Shown here one piece after another: positions 48,771-60,504 of a DNA stretch of 64,000 nt. Position numbers and translations under genes: made by a program. The notes beneath the pieces were generated by a model. That model ran no database searches, had not been told where the DNA came from, and saw nothing but the letters and a program-made list of their open reading frames with translations. Numbering within the stretch: position 1 is the first letter of the stretch; every line of letters starts with the position of its first letter. Location: NCBI GenBank assembly GCA_023078555.1, contig CM041198.1, positions 4,077,354 to 4,141,353 of the forward strand. The letters are read 5' to 3'. This stretch comes from Ulva prolifera (Eukaryota > Chlorophyta > Ulvophyceae > Ulvales > Ulvaceae).

Positions 48771-48888
48771 GAGCACCTGTAGACATTTTCGATGTCCGTG
48801 ACCGCTAAATCGTCAAGAGATTCTTGTGCTAGGTCTGTCTACACCCTTTTACTCTTGTGCAACATATCTCGAGAACCTGTAGACATTG
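48771..48888 (-). promoter_or_regulatory. Duplicated conserved upstream element of array gene E
   Basis: Plus-strand GAGCACCTGTAGACATTT at 48771-48788 (304 bp upstream of the ATG) and a second copy, GAGAACCTGTAGACATTG, at 48871-48888. Sequence beyond the second copy (GGCCGCGATATACAG) resembles the flank beyond the single copy of gene A. Confidence 0.5.
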
Positions 48889-49857
48889 TATCCTCCTCAG
48901 CTGGGCCCATTCCCCATGCACACAGTCTGTGGATTGCTCTGGCCGCGATATACAGTACCCCGGTTCACGCGCGATGCGATAAAGTTATACAAAATTCAAG
49001 CTCAGATGTGCAGGTTGGCTTTGTACTTCGGAGGTGATCATTACTACAGTTTTCAACACGATGCATGTAGTGAAAACACACGCATGCATGTCAGCATGTA
49101 CGGGCAAGGTTGCTAGTATACTCTCTCAGACAGCCCAGCAACAAATATTTTGACTTGGAATATTTACAGTGTACACCACTGTGCGGTTGCCTTGTGTACA
49201 CAGCTTGACAGCACAAGCCTGCATCCTGGGACGATCATGTGTCGAGTGGCTGAGACGGTCCGTGGATCAAGGCTGTCTCAGGCATCACGATCTCAACAGG
49301 GCTGAAACAGTTCAGGCCCAACCCAAGGTGGATGCGACCTGTCACTTGGAAATAAATTGAGTTCTTGTCCTGCGTATAGTGCACGGCACTAAAACAACAA
49401 TGCAAGTAACAAACACTTCAGATGAAGCCTTGGCGTGTAACCACGTTTGAACAGGCAAACGCCCCTAGACCCCAGCTGCACTATCCAGACTGCCGTCTGC
49501 ATGGAACCTCACTAGCAGTAGGTTAGGAATGAGCTGCTCAATGGGCGACGCCACGCCAACGCGCATGGAAGAGATGCTCCACAGCTGGCCAGCTCGGCCC
49601 AGCATGCACCACTCAAATCGCTTTCAGCCTAACAGGCACAAACCCACGCACATCACACCACGACAGCCTGGACGTGGGGCAGATGATAGCCGCCAGCTGC
49701 TGCCCTCTGGGGGTGCGAGACCTGCCTTCACGCATCTGCATCGCATCAGCGAGCGCAGACCCATGCCCTCCCTTGTACCTTGGTCCACGTGCCTTCGTCT
49801 TCAGCACCGCCGTGAGCAGCCCCCTCGAGGCTGCTCTTCGGCAGCCCAGCGGGCCAC
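48889..49857. other. Region between array and reductase gene
   Basis: No gene recognised. It separates the upstream end of gene E from the 3' end of the minus-strand reductase. Confidence 0.45.
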
Positions 49858-51734
49858 CTAGAGCTTCGACAGCTCGTCCGCACGGTCAGCCGCTGCCACG
49901 ACAGCGTCCATCATCGCCGCGCGCAGCCCAGAGCGCTCCAGAGAGTGCACACCCGCAATCGTCGTGCCTCCCGGCGAGGTCACGAGATCCTTCAGCACGC
50001 CTGGGTGCATGTCCTTGTCAAGCACCATCTTTGCGCCACCCAGAACTGCACTCATGAGCTGTACGCGTGTGAGATGTCCCTGGGTTGAGCGTGTGTGCTA
50101 CGTGGATTTGCGGATGCGTGCCCATGGCTGCAATGCATCCAAGTCGGGCTTAGTGCTCTGCTACGCCACCGCCTGAGCTGATATGACTTGTCCCGCTCCG
50201 CACTCGCATGCCAAGCGCCTCAGCCACTGGGGCCTTGATGGAGCGAGCTACATGGTAAGCATGCAAATGAACGCAGCTGTGAAGCAGAGTCATGACCATT
50301 GCCTGTGGAGACCCTTCCCACCTCGGCCACCAGGTCATGCAGCTCTCAACGCGGCAGCGCTGCTGCAACCTCCGAGAGCTAGCGCTGAATGTGTGAACAA
50401 CAAAGCCTACCCAACAACATCGGTGTGCTGATGCGTGATGCACGATTTGTAGCTTTCGAATGCAGGAGCGGCCTGGGAGCCAAGAATCTGTTGCAGACAG
50501 GGTGGGCGTGAGACTGTATACTGACAGAAGCGTTGCCTTCCGCCTCGATTCTGGTCAGTGACAGCAGACACATACTCAAGGCACGTGTTGAGGCAGCACA
50601 GGATGCAAAGCACCTGTCTGTGCAGCCAGCTTGAGTGCTGTCGCCCGTGGCAGCCCAGCCCGGACACCCCCATCTGCCAGGCCCTCAATAATCAGGTAAA
50701 TGTAGGCGGGGCCGGACCCAGAGAGGCCTGTCACTGCAGAGATGAGGTACTCTGGCACCTGCTCGATCACACCGACAGCCTCGAAAAGTGCTCGAATGGT
50801 CGACGCGTCCTCGGCTGTAGCACCGCCACCTGTGTGACGAAACCAGGCATGAGTTGACATGTGGAGTCTGCACGAAAGAGGCATGAAGCATGCTGCCTTG
50901 GCCTCACGTGGCTACACAAACAATTTGTAGTGACGCTGTTGCGTCGCGCAGGACTGCCTTGCAATGGGGATGCTGTGTGGGTGGCAACAGTGTGTGGGGC
51001 GGCTGGTACAGCTGCCCCGGTTTAATACACAGCGTATAGCCTCGTCAGAGCCATGTCTTCTCAGCTCACTTGCACTTTACGGTGAATCAGTGCAGGCGCA
51101 CACCTGTACACATGGCAGCAGCAGATGCTCCTACCATACAAGGTGTGTTGGGCATCACCCGAATGACCCGAGCCTTGTCGTTACCCAGAGCATCGATCAG
51201 GTTTTGCAGTGTCTTGCCGGCAGCAATAGACACCACTAATGTATTCTTGAGTGCGTTTGCATTCTCGGACAGGACGGGGGCGACAACCTGTGGCTTGGTT
51301 GCCACGATCAAGATGTCCACAGTGTCACAGACCTGCACTTGCAGCTGGTCAGCAGTAGGCTGTATCGGCGAACCAACACATGGACACCGCCGACTTGGAC
51401 ATGCAGCGATGAAGAAGATCAGTTCGAAAGTGCATCGGAGCTGCAGTCGGTGGCCAATGCATCTTGATGGTCGCACTGCGCAGAAGCCTACATGAGCTCT
51501 GTTGGGCATGCCGGCTCAATGAGGTCGCAAATGATACTATTCTCATAGCCACACCTCTTTTCCCGTAGATATGAAATTCGCTCCCATGCCCTCAAATACT
51601 GGTTTACGTGCCTCGTTTGGGTCGGTGGCGTATATTTGCGAGCCGTTCACAACCCCTTTGGCAACCCATCCCCCCACAAGCGCTTCGGCCATAGCGCCCG
51701 CGCCTAGGAACCCGATCTTTTGAGACACAGCCAT
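49858..51734 (-). CDS. P5CR: Pyrroline-5-carboxylate reductase
   Basis: The enzyme reduces 1-pyrroline-5-carboxylate to L-proline with NAD(P)H, the last step of proline synthesis. Four exons join in frame: 51734-51555, 51332-51104, 50829-50614 and 50045-49858, coding 270 residues, the usual family length. Exon 1 carries the dinucleotide-binding glycine motif ([18 protein letters not shown]). Exon 2 has [11 protein letters not shown] and [13 protein letters not shown]. Exon 3 has [20 protein letters not shown] and [20 protein letters not shown], a substrate-binding and dimer helix region. Exon 4 has [20 protein letters not shown], the C-terminal family signature. The ATG at 51734 places the first strand at residue 6, as in bacterial and plant enzymes, so no long targeting peptide is present. 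Confidence 0.95.
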
Positions 51735-52678
51735 GGTACGTGCTTTGACAAGATGTGCACCAGGAAATTCAATCGCTGCGTTTGCTGATATGGCTGGACG
51801 GCGGTGATCGTCTCGAAAGCAGTCGGGCAAAGGCAAGCTGGGAACAAAGAGTTATCTTGATTGTGTAATTCAGCCTTCCATCCTCAGCAAAGTCCTGAGC
51901 GACCTAGACAATGGCCACGCATGGGCAGCATCTGCGAACGGTCCATCGCAGCGCCCTGCACGCAGCTGCAGTGCCCATCTCGTAATTGACAAGTTGGATT
52001 GTGGCCACCAGCCTCCGGACGGCAGAACATCCCCTTCAGGGCCCGGGTCCCAAACGTTTGGCCACTTCAACAAAATTCAGATGGCACGCATCCCAATGCA
52101 CACCCGCAGAAAAAAAAATGGAGAAAGAACGCTGCTGCACTCGTCTCATAAACCTCCCAGTCCTATGTCTCCGATTTTAAAACATTTGGATCGGCTGCAC
52201 ACAGTGCCAGCACCGACATGCAACAAATTGGGTTGCGCATCGGCCTGGCCAGAAACCATGGACAGGGAAAGCAGAGTGCTAGCCGACTGAAACAAACTTG
52301 AGATCGAACAGGCATGCACATACAATCCGGCAGATAGCTATGTGGAATTCTACTTGAAGCACACCTGTTCCCGTGTGACACTACCCCTCTGGCCTCGGCC
52401 TGAGTTCTGACCAACCACTCACGCAAGCACACATCATGCAGGAAATCTCAGGGTCCAGTAAAAAATCAGCTAGCGAATCAGCTTTGCTATACGTGCCTTG
52501 CATCATAGCGCCTGTCATACATGCAGTAAAGCGTTGCAATGCAGTGGCATTCACAGTGTCTACACATCACCTCGTCTCGTGCATGTCCTAATGCCTTCAG
52601 AGTCCATCATTTGATAATGGGCACTAGAATTCTTACAAGTCGCACCGTTCCTAAGGCGGCGGGGTGGACTGCGCTATG
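51735..52678. other. Region upstream of reductase gene
   Basis: Upstream region of the minus-strand reductase; no gene recognised. Confidence 0.45.
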
Positions 52679-53533
52679 CTACAATCTGCGGACATCTGTC
52701 CAGGAATTCACATCCTGCAGTTCCTCGTCAGCCTCTCCTCGGAACTCAACACATGGCAGCTGGGTGTGAAAGCAGGCTCCCTGAAGAGGTTGCCATGCGA
52801 AGAATTTTACCTCTTCATTTGGAATTTCAGTGCCTGACCCGAAGCTGTCAAGCAGGGATATGCAGTGGCGACCTCTGGTCCATTTGATGTACGGAGAGGC
52901 GACAGATGCTGCACCTACTGCGACCGGACCAACCCACGGGTCGAGGTGCACGCCTGCCTAGATAAGAAACACACCAGCATGAGAAAATGCAGAGTCATTC
53001 TGCCTGTCAGAAAGCCCCTGCTGATGGAATTCCGCAGGCTAGGCCAAGGTCCATGCAGGTTCAAATGCATCAACAAAAGCTACAGTGTACGCCGATGACG
53101 ATGATGTTCAATGATAGGTCGTCCCAGGTGCCAATACTTGATGTTCTCTGTGCCTCGGCTGTGGGCGACGTGCCTGGGTGATGGTGCAGCATGATGCAAC
53201 AACATTGTAGGCATGCCGATCGCGCACAGCTGGAAACAGATTCCAAGCATCAGTTTCTTCTCCAACAAGTGAGACAGATGTGCGGTGCCACCATCACCGT
53301 GGGCCACGCGCACGGGGGTGTGTGCGTTCTTCTTGGAAGGATTACCTCACTTGGTAGTCGTGAAGGATACAAGTGTATGTACTGCACAGGCATACGACTA
53401 AAGCCACGTTAAGTCGACACGTAGAACGCGGCCTGTTCTTGTATCGGCGCAGTGTGCAGTACAACTCTGCCGCATCCTGATCACCGATGCCCTTGCACCA
53501 CTCCTGGCAGTAGGTACTGGCCCAGCTGAGCAA
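52679..53533 (-). CDS. Possible uncharacterised gene, exons only partly resolved
   Basis: Two minus-strand stretches read like protein. One is near 53533-53420 (TYCQEWCKGIGDQDAAELYC then TLRRYKNRPR), ending at a GTGTCG that could be a donor. The other is 52951-52679 (LDPWVGPVAVGAASVASPYI, then LPCVEFRGEADEELQDVNSW, to a stop), following an AGGCAG acceptor. A middle exon near 53175-53095 is possible (SIGTWDDLSLNIIVIG), but the phases do not all agree. No family is recognised and no ATG is placed. It may be a real small gene, a decayed gene or chance. Confidence 0.3.
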
Positions 53534-53756
53534 GCAAACTCATACCGCTGTCACAAACAAACAAAATTTTACACTCAACATCACTGTGTCTCGATCAAGC
53601 TTACCAACTGCAGACGACACCGTTGAATTGTCACACTTCGTCAGCTTTCGTCCGCACGCTCAGCAGCAAGGGAGGATGCTTTGTCTACCACCATAAGTCA
53701 GCAGTAAATCATATGGCCACTATGTTCTCATCGTAGAGTTCCTTTACCTCTGTGCG

Positions 53757-56700
53757 ATGGTTCAGATGACCACGGATCGTCTTTCAACTGCATCGGTACT
53801 CGTGCCGTGGGCGGGGCTGGGAGCCATAGTCGCTTACGGAGCTGCGGCGAATTTTGTTCCCCAATGCTGGCCGACCCTTGGCGCTGGAATCTGGCTTATT
53901 TTCCTGCTGGGGAAGGGAGTGAACAATCTCAGCGAGCCAAACATTGTGCAGGTGTGTCCGGCATACACAGGGCGGAGAATGGTCCCCCCTCCTGCACTAT
54001 CACGATAAAATATGAATTGAATGAAAAGCTAGGCTGGTCAAGGTCATGTAGCGCGGTCTAATCATCGACGTTTGCAGGCGTGCATGTTCTTCATATCAGC
54101 GTTCTCATTTGTGACGTTGGTGCAAGTAGTTGAACCAACATTCAGCGGCTGGGCAGACGTTTTCTTCTTCTGTGGGAGAAGCTTCGAGTTTTGCAATTGC
54201 GACCTGACCTGGAATGCGTTAGGTGCGCAGCTGTGTGTAATGCGCAGCATGTGCACTGAGACTGGTCTCCAAGCACAACAAGTCAACACCAACAGCCCTC
54301 CACAGCTACCTAAGATTCCTCAATTTCACGCTGATGTGGTGTTCCTGCTCATCTTCCTTTGACCTGAACACGGCATTCATGTCTGCCCGTTGCATTGCAT
54401 TGCAGCTGTGGCGTGATGCTTCTGGAGGCCGTTGATAACGATTCCAACCTTGTGCAGGCTGGTACAAAGCAATTGTGCTGTGGCTATTCATAATCTGCTC
54501 TGCAGCAGGAGTAAGAAATCTGCTGGCACACATGCTGTTTGGAGGCCTGCTGCCTGGAGAAGAGTACATCGACCATGAGGCATTCCAGACCGTATTTGTC
54601 AGGCTGATTCCGTACTGGTTCAATCAATGGGAGCAGCAGTGGGGTGTTGAGTGCACATCCCTGCTGTTTGAGCTGCCGTACTTTGCGACAGAACTGCTGG
54701 TCATCCTCCCATTTGTCCAGGTTGGTGTCCTACGTCGCTCGAGGCACACCCCACTGCACAGTACAGCTACACATCACTTGTGCTGTCATGCCTGCTTGCA
54801 TCCATGGCATGCACTCGCGTGACTCTGAACATAGCACCCGTAGCTCGTTGCGCCGGTATAAACAGTTTGCCAGGCAAAGTTCGAGCAGCACTCAAAGAGG
54901 GCAATGCAGCAGCTTCAGGGCCTGATTCACAGCAGAGTGACAAGATCATCCAAGCGCAGCAACCCGGCATCCCAATTGTTGCGCAGTTCCAGCGCAGGCA
55001 CTTGTCACTCCTGCCCGTCGTCCTGCAGATCATCTGCCGCCGCCTCAAGCCACTCCTCGCCCGCCGCGCCCGCATGACCTCCCGTATCTCAGCCTCGCTC
55101 ACCAAGCTCGGCATCCCGCTCGCCACCGAGCCCGCCGCATACGCCGGCTACCACGGCCCCGACTCCGCACAGCACAGCGTGCACAGCGTGTCAGACCTCC
55201 TCGCGATCGACCCCGACCACGGCGAGTGGATGCTGGACGCGCGGCAGATCGCACTGTGGCCGCGGCTGCGTGCCAACCTCCCCATGGTCGTGATCTGTGG
55301 CTGCGTCGCGGCCGCGGCGGTCGCAAACGTCGCGACGATGACGGTCGCCGTGAACGGCGCCGTGGCTGCGAGCGCGCGCGCGCAGCTTGTGCACGTCGCC
55401 GCGATGGACCCCGGCATTGCGTCTGGTGCGCCACACGCCACCGCGACCCGGTCAATGAGTCAGGGTTCTGCCGCAGCATGGCGCGCTCACTCGGGCTGCA
55501 GAGCAGACGAGTCAACTTTTTCAGGATCACAGTCAAGCCCGATGTGTGTAGGTTACGCACATAAGATGCAGCGGCGCACCCCTTCAGCCCCGCCATTCTG
55601 CATCGCTTGAGTCATTTGTATAATATAGGAGTAGATTCCATTGTAGCAGTGGACTTCTTGGGGTGGCGATGTCCTCAGTGGTGTATGCCGGCTCCCCAGC
55701 TGCTCAGGCAAGCTTTGCAACATGAATGAAGTGCTGCGGTGCCACATTTTTGGAAGCAGCTGTTGCGCAGACCGCAGCCGCCACACTGTCACGCTATCCT
55801 GTTCCACATCGGCGCAGCGCATATGTTGTGATTGCCTATGCGTGTGCGCAGGACAACTGCAGCCGTGGCACCATCTTGTCGGCGACGGCCTCATCAGTGA
55901 GCTCGCTGCCTCCTCCGATGCCCTTGCGCCCTCCCACCCGGACAACGGCACCAGCCCCCACCCGGACGCCCACTTTGCGGCGCTTTTGCGCCAGAGCGCC
56001 TTCCTGCACGGCCAAACTGCCCTGCGCACGGCGGAGTGCGCCACCCACGCCACCACGCGCCCGCGCTTCTTCAACCTCCTGCCGCCCGTGCGGCCCGCGG
56101 CTGCTGTGCTCACCGCCGCCACGCGCAAGAACAGCAAGGTGCGTGGCCGTGATGGCGGTCTGTTTCTGCATGATCGTGTATGATGCATGCCGTGCATGCA
56201 TGAAGGGTGGCATGCACCGTGACCCGCTGGGCGGTGTGTGAGCGCCTGCACACGCATGCCGTGCAGCCATGACGCGCCAGTGTCCGATGTCTTTTCGGCG
56301 CTTCAGCTTGCGAGCACTTGCGCGCTGCCACCAGAGAGTGTGTGCCCGGGGAGGTTGGGGGATAGGTCGTGGAGGGATCGTCGACCGTGGGTCCGTGGGA
56401 TCATGCAGTGCCGCCGCGCCACCGGTGCCCTATAAGCAGCCCGCGCGCAACCTGCATGCATCAGGCGCCATGCAGCACAAGCCACCACGAGCGAGCGCAA
56501 GTCCGCGCGCCGCCATGGCATGATCCCTCGCCCATGTGCTCTGAGGCATTGCGTCAGCACAGCCGCCCCCCATTGTACACGCACGCCGAGCGCTTGATGA
56601 GACCGCACTGCAACCAGCTTGCGCTACCGCACTGCAAGGCCGCCCATCCACCCCCGTATCATGCAGCAGGACTAGGCGATCCTCTGCAGCACTCCCTCAA

Positions 56701-57263
56701 GGGCCAGTCCCGTATCATGCGTGGCTGCCGCAGTAATTGTCTTGGCCTCCCGGCAGCCCCTCCGAAACACACGTCAGCGCCCCCCCCCCCCCCCGCCTGC
56801 AGGAACTCGCAAAGATGCGCCACCGCCGGCACCAGCGCTTCGCGCTCACACTGGAGCTCGTGCTAGTGGCGATGCGCCTCTCCTGTGAGGGCTTCTTCGT
56901 CGTCATGGCCACCTATGCCGCGTACCTGCTCCGCGGGCCGCCCCGCCTCCTCGCCGCGGCCATCCGCGCCATGTCCGCGCTCTCCCTCACCCTACAGGGC
57001 GCGCTCAGCGTCTTCCCGGCCGTGTGCTGGGCGTACGGCGCCGGGCTCTTCTTCTCGACGTTCGTGAGCCTCGTGTTCTGGGGCGCGCCGGCGTGGGCCG
57101 CGTACGAGTTTGTCGCGGACAACCTCTTTGCGGTCGTGCCGGTCGGCGTGCGGCGCGCGGCACGCGGCGTGCAGGAACGCTCGGGGCCGCAGTGCGTGAT
57201 CTGCTGGGGTGCGTTTGCGGATGACAGGGGGGGCATGGACGATGGGTCGTCAGACGCGGGGTC

Positions 57264-57294
<31 letters not shown>

Positions 57295-58909
57295 TGCGAT
57301 GCAGATGGGAACGACGTACACGAGACGGACTCTGTGAATAGCGCGGAGGCGCAGGCTTGGGGGGAGGATGCAGAGGGGGGCGTTGCGGAGGGGGGGCCGG
57401 GCAGCAGCGGCGCGGCGAGCCCGGTTGTTCAACGAAGGGCGCGGCGGCGGTGGTTTCCCTTTGGGCGCCGAAAGGCGACTGCGGGCGGGGACGAGTCAGA
57501 GGATGAGGTGGCTTCGAGGCCGGTGTCATGTGAGGGTGGGGCGGCAGTGCTCGGCACACCCAGGCACAGCGCGCATGCTGCGGCAGAGCCAGCCGGGCAT
57601 GTGGAACCACGCCGCGGCAGCCCCATGGCACACGCGCTGGGCCCAGCTGCTAATTCTGGGAATGCAGAAGGCGAAGGGCCATCGGGGTCGGACGTGAGGG
57701 ACACGCTAGGGGACTGGGAGGACGAGCCTCCGACGACCCGTGGGCTGCGAGACAATGACGCGGTCGTGACGGAGTGCGGGCACGTGTTCCACCATGGCTG
57801 CCTCTCGCACTGGCTACAGCAGTGCATGGTGGGCATGCGTAGCACCGCGTGCCCGCTGTGCCAGCGGCAGATCGACGTGGACATCCAGCTCGACGCGCTC
57901 GGCCTGCTACGGCGGCTGCGGCGGCGGCTGTGGCAGCCAGCGCGGGGCGGCGGCGGCGGTGGGGAGCAGGGGGAGGCGGATGAAGGGGCGGACGGCGAGG
58001 TGTGGCTCCTGATGCGCCTCCTGACAGCATGCATCGGGGCCGCGTGTGCAGCCTTGCTGAGTGGTTCCTGGCACCATCACTGTGTATCTGTCTCGTTGGC
58101 AAGTCGTTGCGGTGCAAGGGCCCCGGCTCGTGTGTGTTTCCATTGCTGCGGTCGAGCGAGTTGCCACCTCTGCTGTGCGGTGGTTGGACTGCGGGTGGCC
58201 GCATTGTGCACCGCCATGATCGGTCCCATTGATGCTGGCTGCATCATTGTGTCTGTCGACAGGGAAGTGACCACCAGGGCGTCGCAACCTGCAGTGCTTC
58301 TGACTATGGCCATGCGCACCCAGTTGTCCGCGGCACTCTTTCAGACAGCCACTGCCTGGGACTACGGCCTGCAATGTTCAGCGAAAGCTTCGATGTCCTG
58401 TTGTTTCCGTGGCGGCGTTCTGCGACACCTCAACACATGAAGCACACAGCGTGCCTCTAGGTTACACTTCTGCTGCGCCACAGCATCAGAATCGCATCAA
58501 ATGCAAACTCAGGCTTGGCTTTGCATCCTTTAACAGCTCAGCGCAACCAGCAGTCGCCGCACCACATCGCTCCGGCCCCCTCAGCCCCCCTATCACCCTC
58601 GCTAGCGCCTCTCCAATGCACATGCCTGCATGTCCAGCATCAAACACGCAGCCCACGGTGCAGGTCGTGGCGGGCATGGTCGGCGCCGGCGCGCCACACG
58701 CCACCTTTGCGAGTGTCGACTTCCTGCGCGGCCACATGCCGCCCGCCGCGGAGCTCAACACCGGCTTCTACCAGACCGCGCAGCTCGGGGCGGAGGAGTC
58801 AGCGACGGTGCCATACATCACGCGCTGGGCGCACGACACGGCGCTGCTGCACCAGTGGGGCTACGGCGTCGGCGCCGACGACCGCGCCTCCGCGGTGACG
58901 TCCGGCTGA
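53757..58909 (+). CDS. Multi-pass membrane RING-H2 protein (probable E3 ubiquitin ligase)
   Basis: Seven exons agree in frame: 53757-53951, 54078-54222, 54458-54720, about 54933-55425 (acceptor uncertain), 55852-56138, 56803-57999 and 58664-58909, giving about 941 residues. The N-terminal third has several hydrophobic helices (AGLGAIVAYGAAANFVP, GIWLIFLLGKG, ACMFFISAFSFVTLV, IVLWLFIICSAAGV). More helices open exon 6 (LELVLVAMRLSCEGFFVVMA and others). A RING follows: QCVIC, then after 190 residues TECGHVFHHGCLSHWLQQ and CPLCQ, giving C-x2-C...C-x-H-x2-H-x2-C...C-x2-C. Membrane RING proteins of this type usually pass ubiquitin to membrane or ER substrates; that role is inferred. The insert between the second and third zinc ligands is Gly/Asp/Glu/Ser-rich. 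Exon 6 is preceded by a pure-C pyrimidine tract (56780-56794). The last exon is linked by phase only. Confidence 0.75.
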
Positions 58910-60504
58910 CGCGGCAGTGGTCCCATTGACAGGCACGCACGCCATGCATGCATGTGAATTTGTGCTGACAGACTGGGTCGGCCGGTGGTCGGTGTGCTGA
59001 TGCACGCGGAAGTGCAGGCCTGCTGGCATATGGTGGAGGGGGCGTGTCTCATGCATATGCACACCGGACAAGAAAAGCGCGCTGATGTGGCACGAGTGCT
59101 TGGCGTGCCGTGCATGCGAGCACTCTGCCCCTCGGGGCTGGGCACAGAATTGGGGCAGCTGTACCACAGGGTTTCATATGGGAAACGCCAGCCTGTGTGG
59201 CCTGTTCAAATGGGGCTGCGGTGCGGCCGCCAGTAGCCATACGGCGTTAATACATGCATGTGGTTTTGTGTGTGTGTCCATGATGACACTTGTTTTGGTT
59301 TGTGGTAGCGTGTGGTTTACGATGCAGCCGCGAGAACGGGGAACGATGAGCGTGTGTGGTGTAAACGCACACGGGGCTCACAGCGAGCCTGCAGCGGGGC
59401 CTGCCTGTGTGTCTGTTTGCATGCCTCAGTAGCCATATTCATAGGGACATTGACAGCTGCCAGACCCGCCTGTATCAGTGCCAAGGGCTGGGCTTGTGAT
59501 GGTGTGCTGTAACGTTTCCTGTGGCGGCTGGCCATCTCTTAACGCACAGTGGTTCGGAGAGGGGGGCTAGGTACGTGTGGCTTTCGGCCAACACAGTTGG
59601 GCTTGCAGATCTTGTTCAGGTTGATGAAGCTGTGCCTGTGAGGTGTTGTGGTGGCTGTTGCACCTTCCCAAGGGGTGTAAGGAACATGTGTATGTCCTCA
59701 ATGTTGTCAGTATGTGTGATTCACCTGGCGGGGAGAAGAGTCGGAAGGAAGGTGAAGCAGCAAATTCCACAGTAGTGCATGATGGTCAAAGCAACCGAGT
59801 CAACACGCAATAGCTCCAGGTGGCCAGTCACATACAGCATGCTTAGAACAGGATGTCGATGATCTAGCATATCGACATCGAACGACAAGTAGGGCAAAGG
59901 GGTTGTCTTGTGGGGGGGGGGGGGGGGGGGGGGTAGTGCCTCTCCTCGATGTACAGGACCGGCACCTTCAACGTCCCACACACAGGCCATGTCGTATGGT
60001 ATTTTTTTAAAACTCATGCTGTGATTGACGTCACCTGAAAATCTGATATGGCGGGTTTCGAGGTGCTGCAAGGCGGTCACGGGCTGCCTTTCAAACGCCA
60101 ACTGCGCTCCGCATTCAACTAAGCTGGACACGACAGCTGATCAGCGTTGCACATAGATCGTGTAAGAATCAAAGCTCAAAGGAACTGCTTCAAGGTGTGT
60201 GTATATTGTCGCCGTTCCACTCATGATTCTGCCGTAGCTGTCTCGCCGCATCTCAGCCACAACTGGGCACTGCACGCGTGCGAGCGTGGCACCTCTAGAT
60301 GCACAAGGCCAATAGCATTCAATGTCCGTGCCCCTGACCACCGCTTTGTGGTCGTATCACAGTGAAACGGATCCAGGCTTCCATTTCCTTGCATCATCGT
60401 TGAAAGTAGCGTGCGCTACCATCCAGGCACATAGCACTGACAGATCTGGACCAACAAGCGTGCGAGAGCAGCGAAGCTACTCTTGGGATACGAGCAGAGG
60501 AACT
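58910..60504. other. Intergenic region with a 22-G tract
   Basis: No gene recognised. A run of 22 G lies at 59912-59933. The right part is the upstream region of the thylakoid-lumen gene. Confidence 0.45.

Noticed and set aside
57005-58204. Long minus-strand open frames opposite the RING gene
   Set aside because: They are Pro/Arg/His-rich shadows of GC-rich coding sequence. The plus strand carries complete zinc-ligand motifs and helices.
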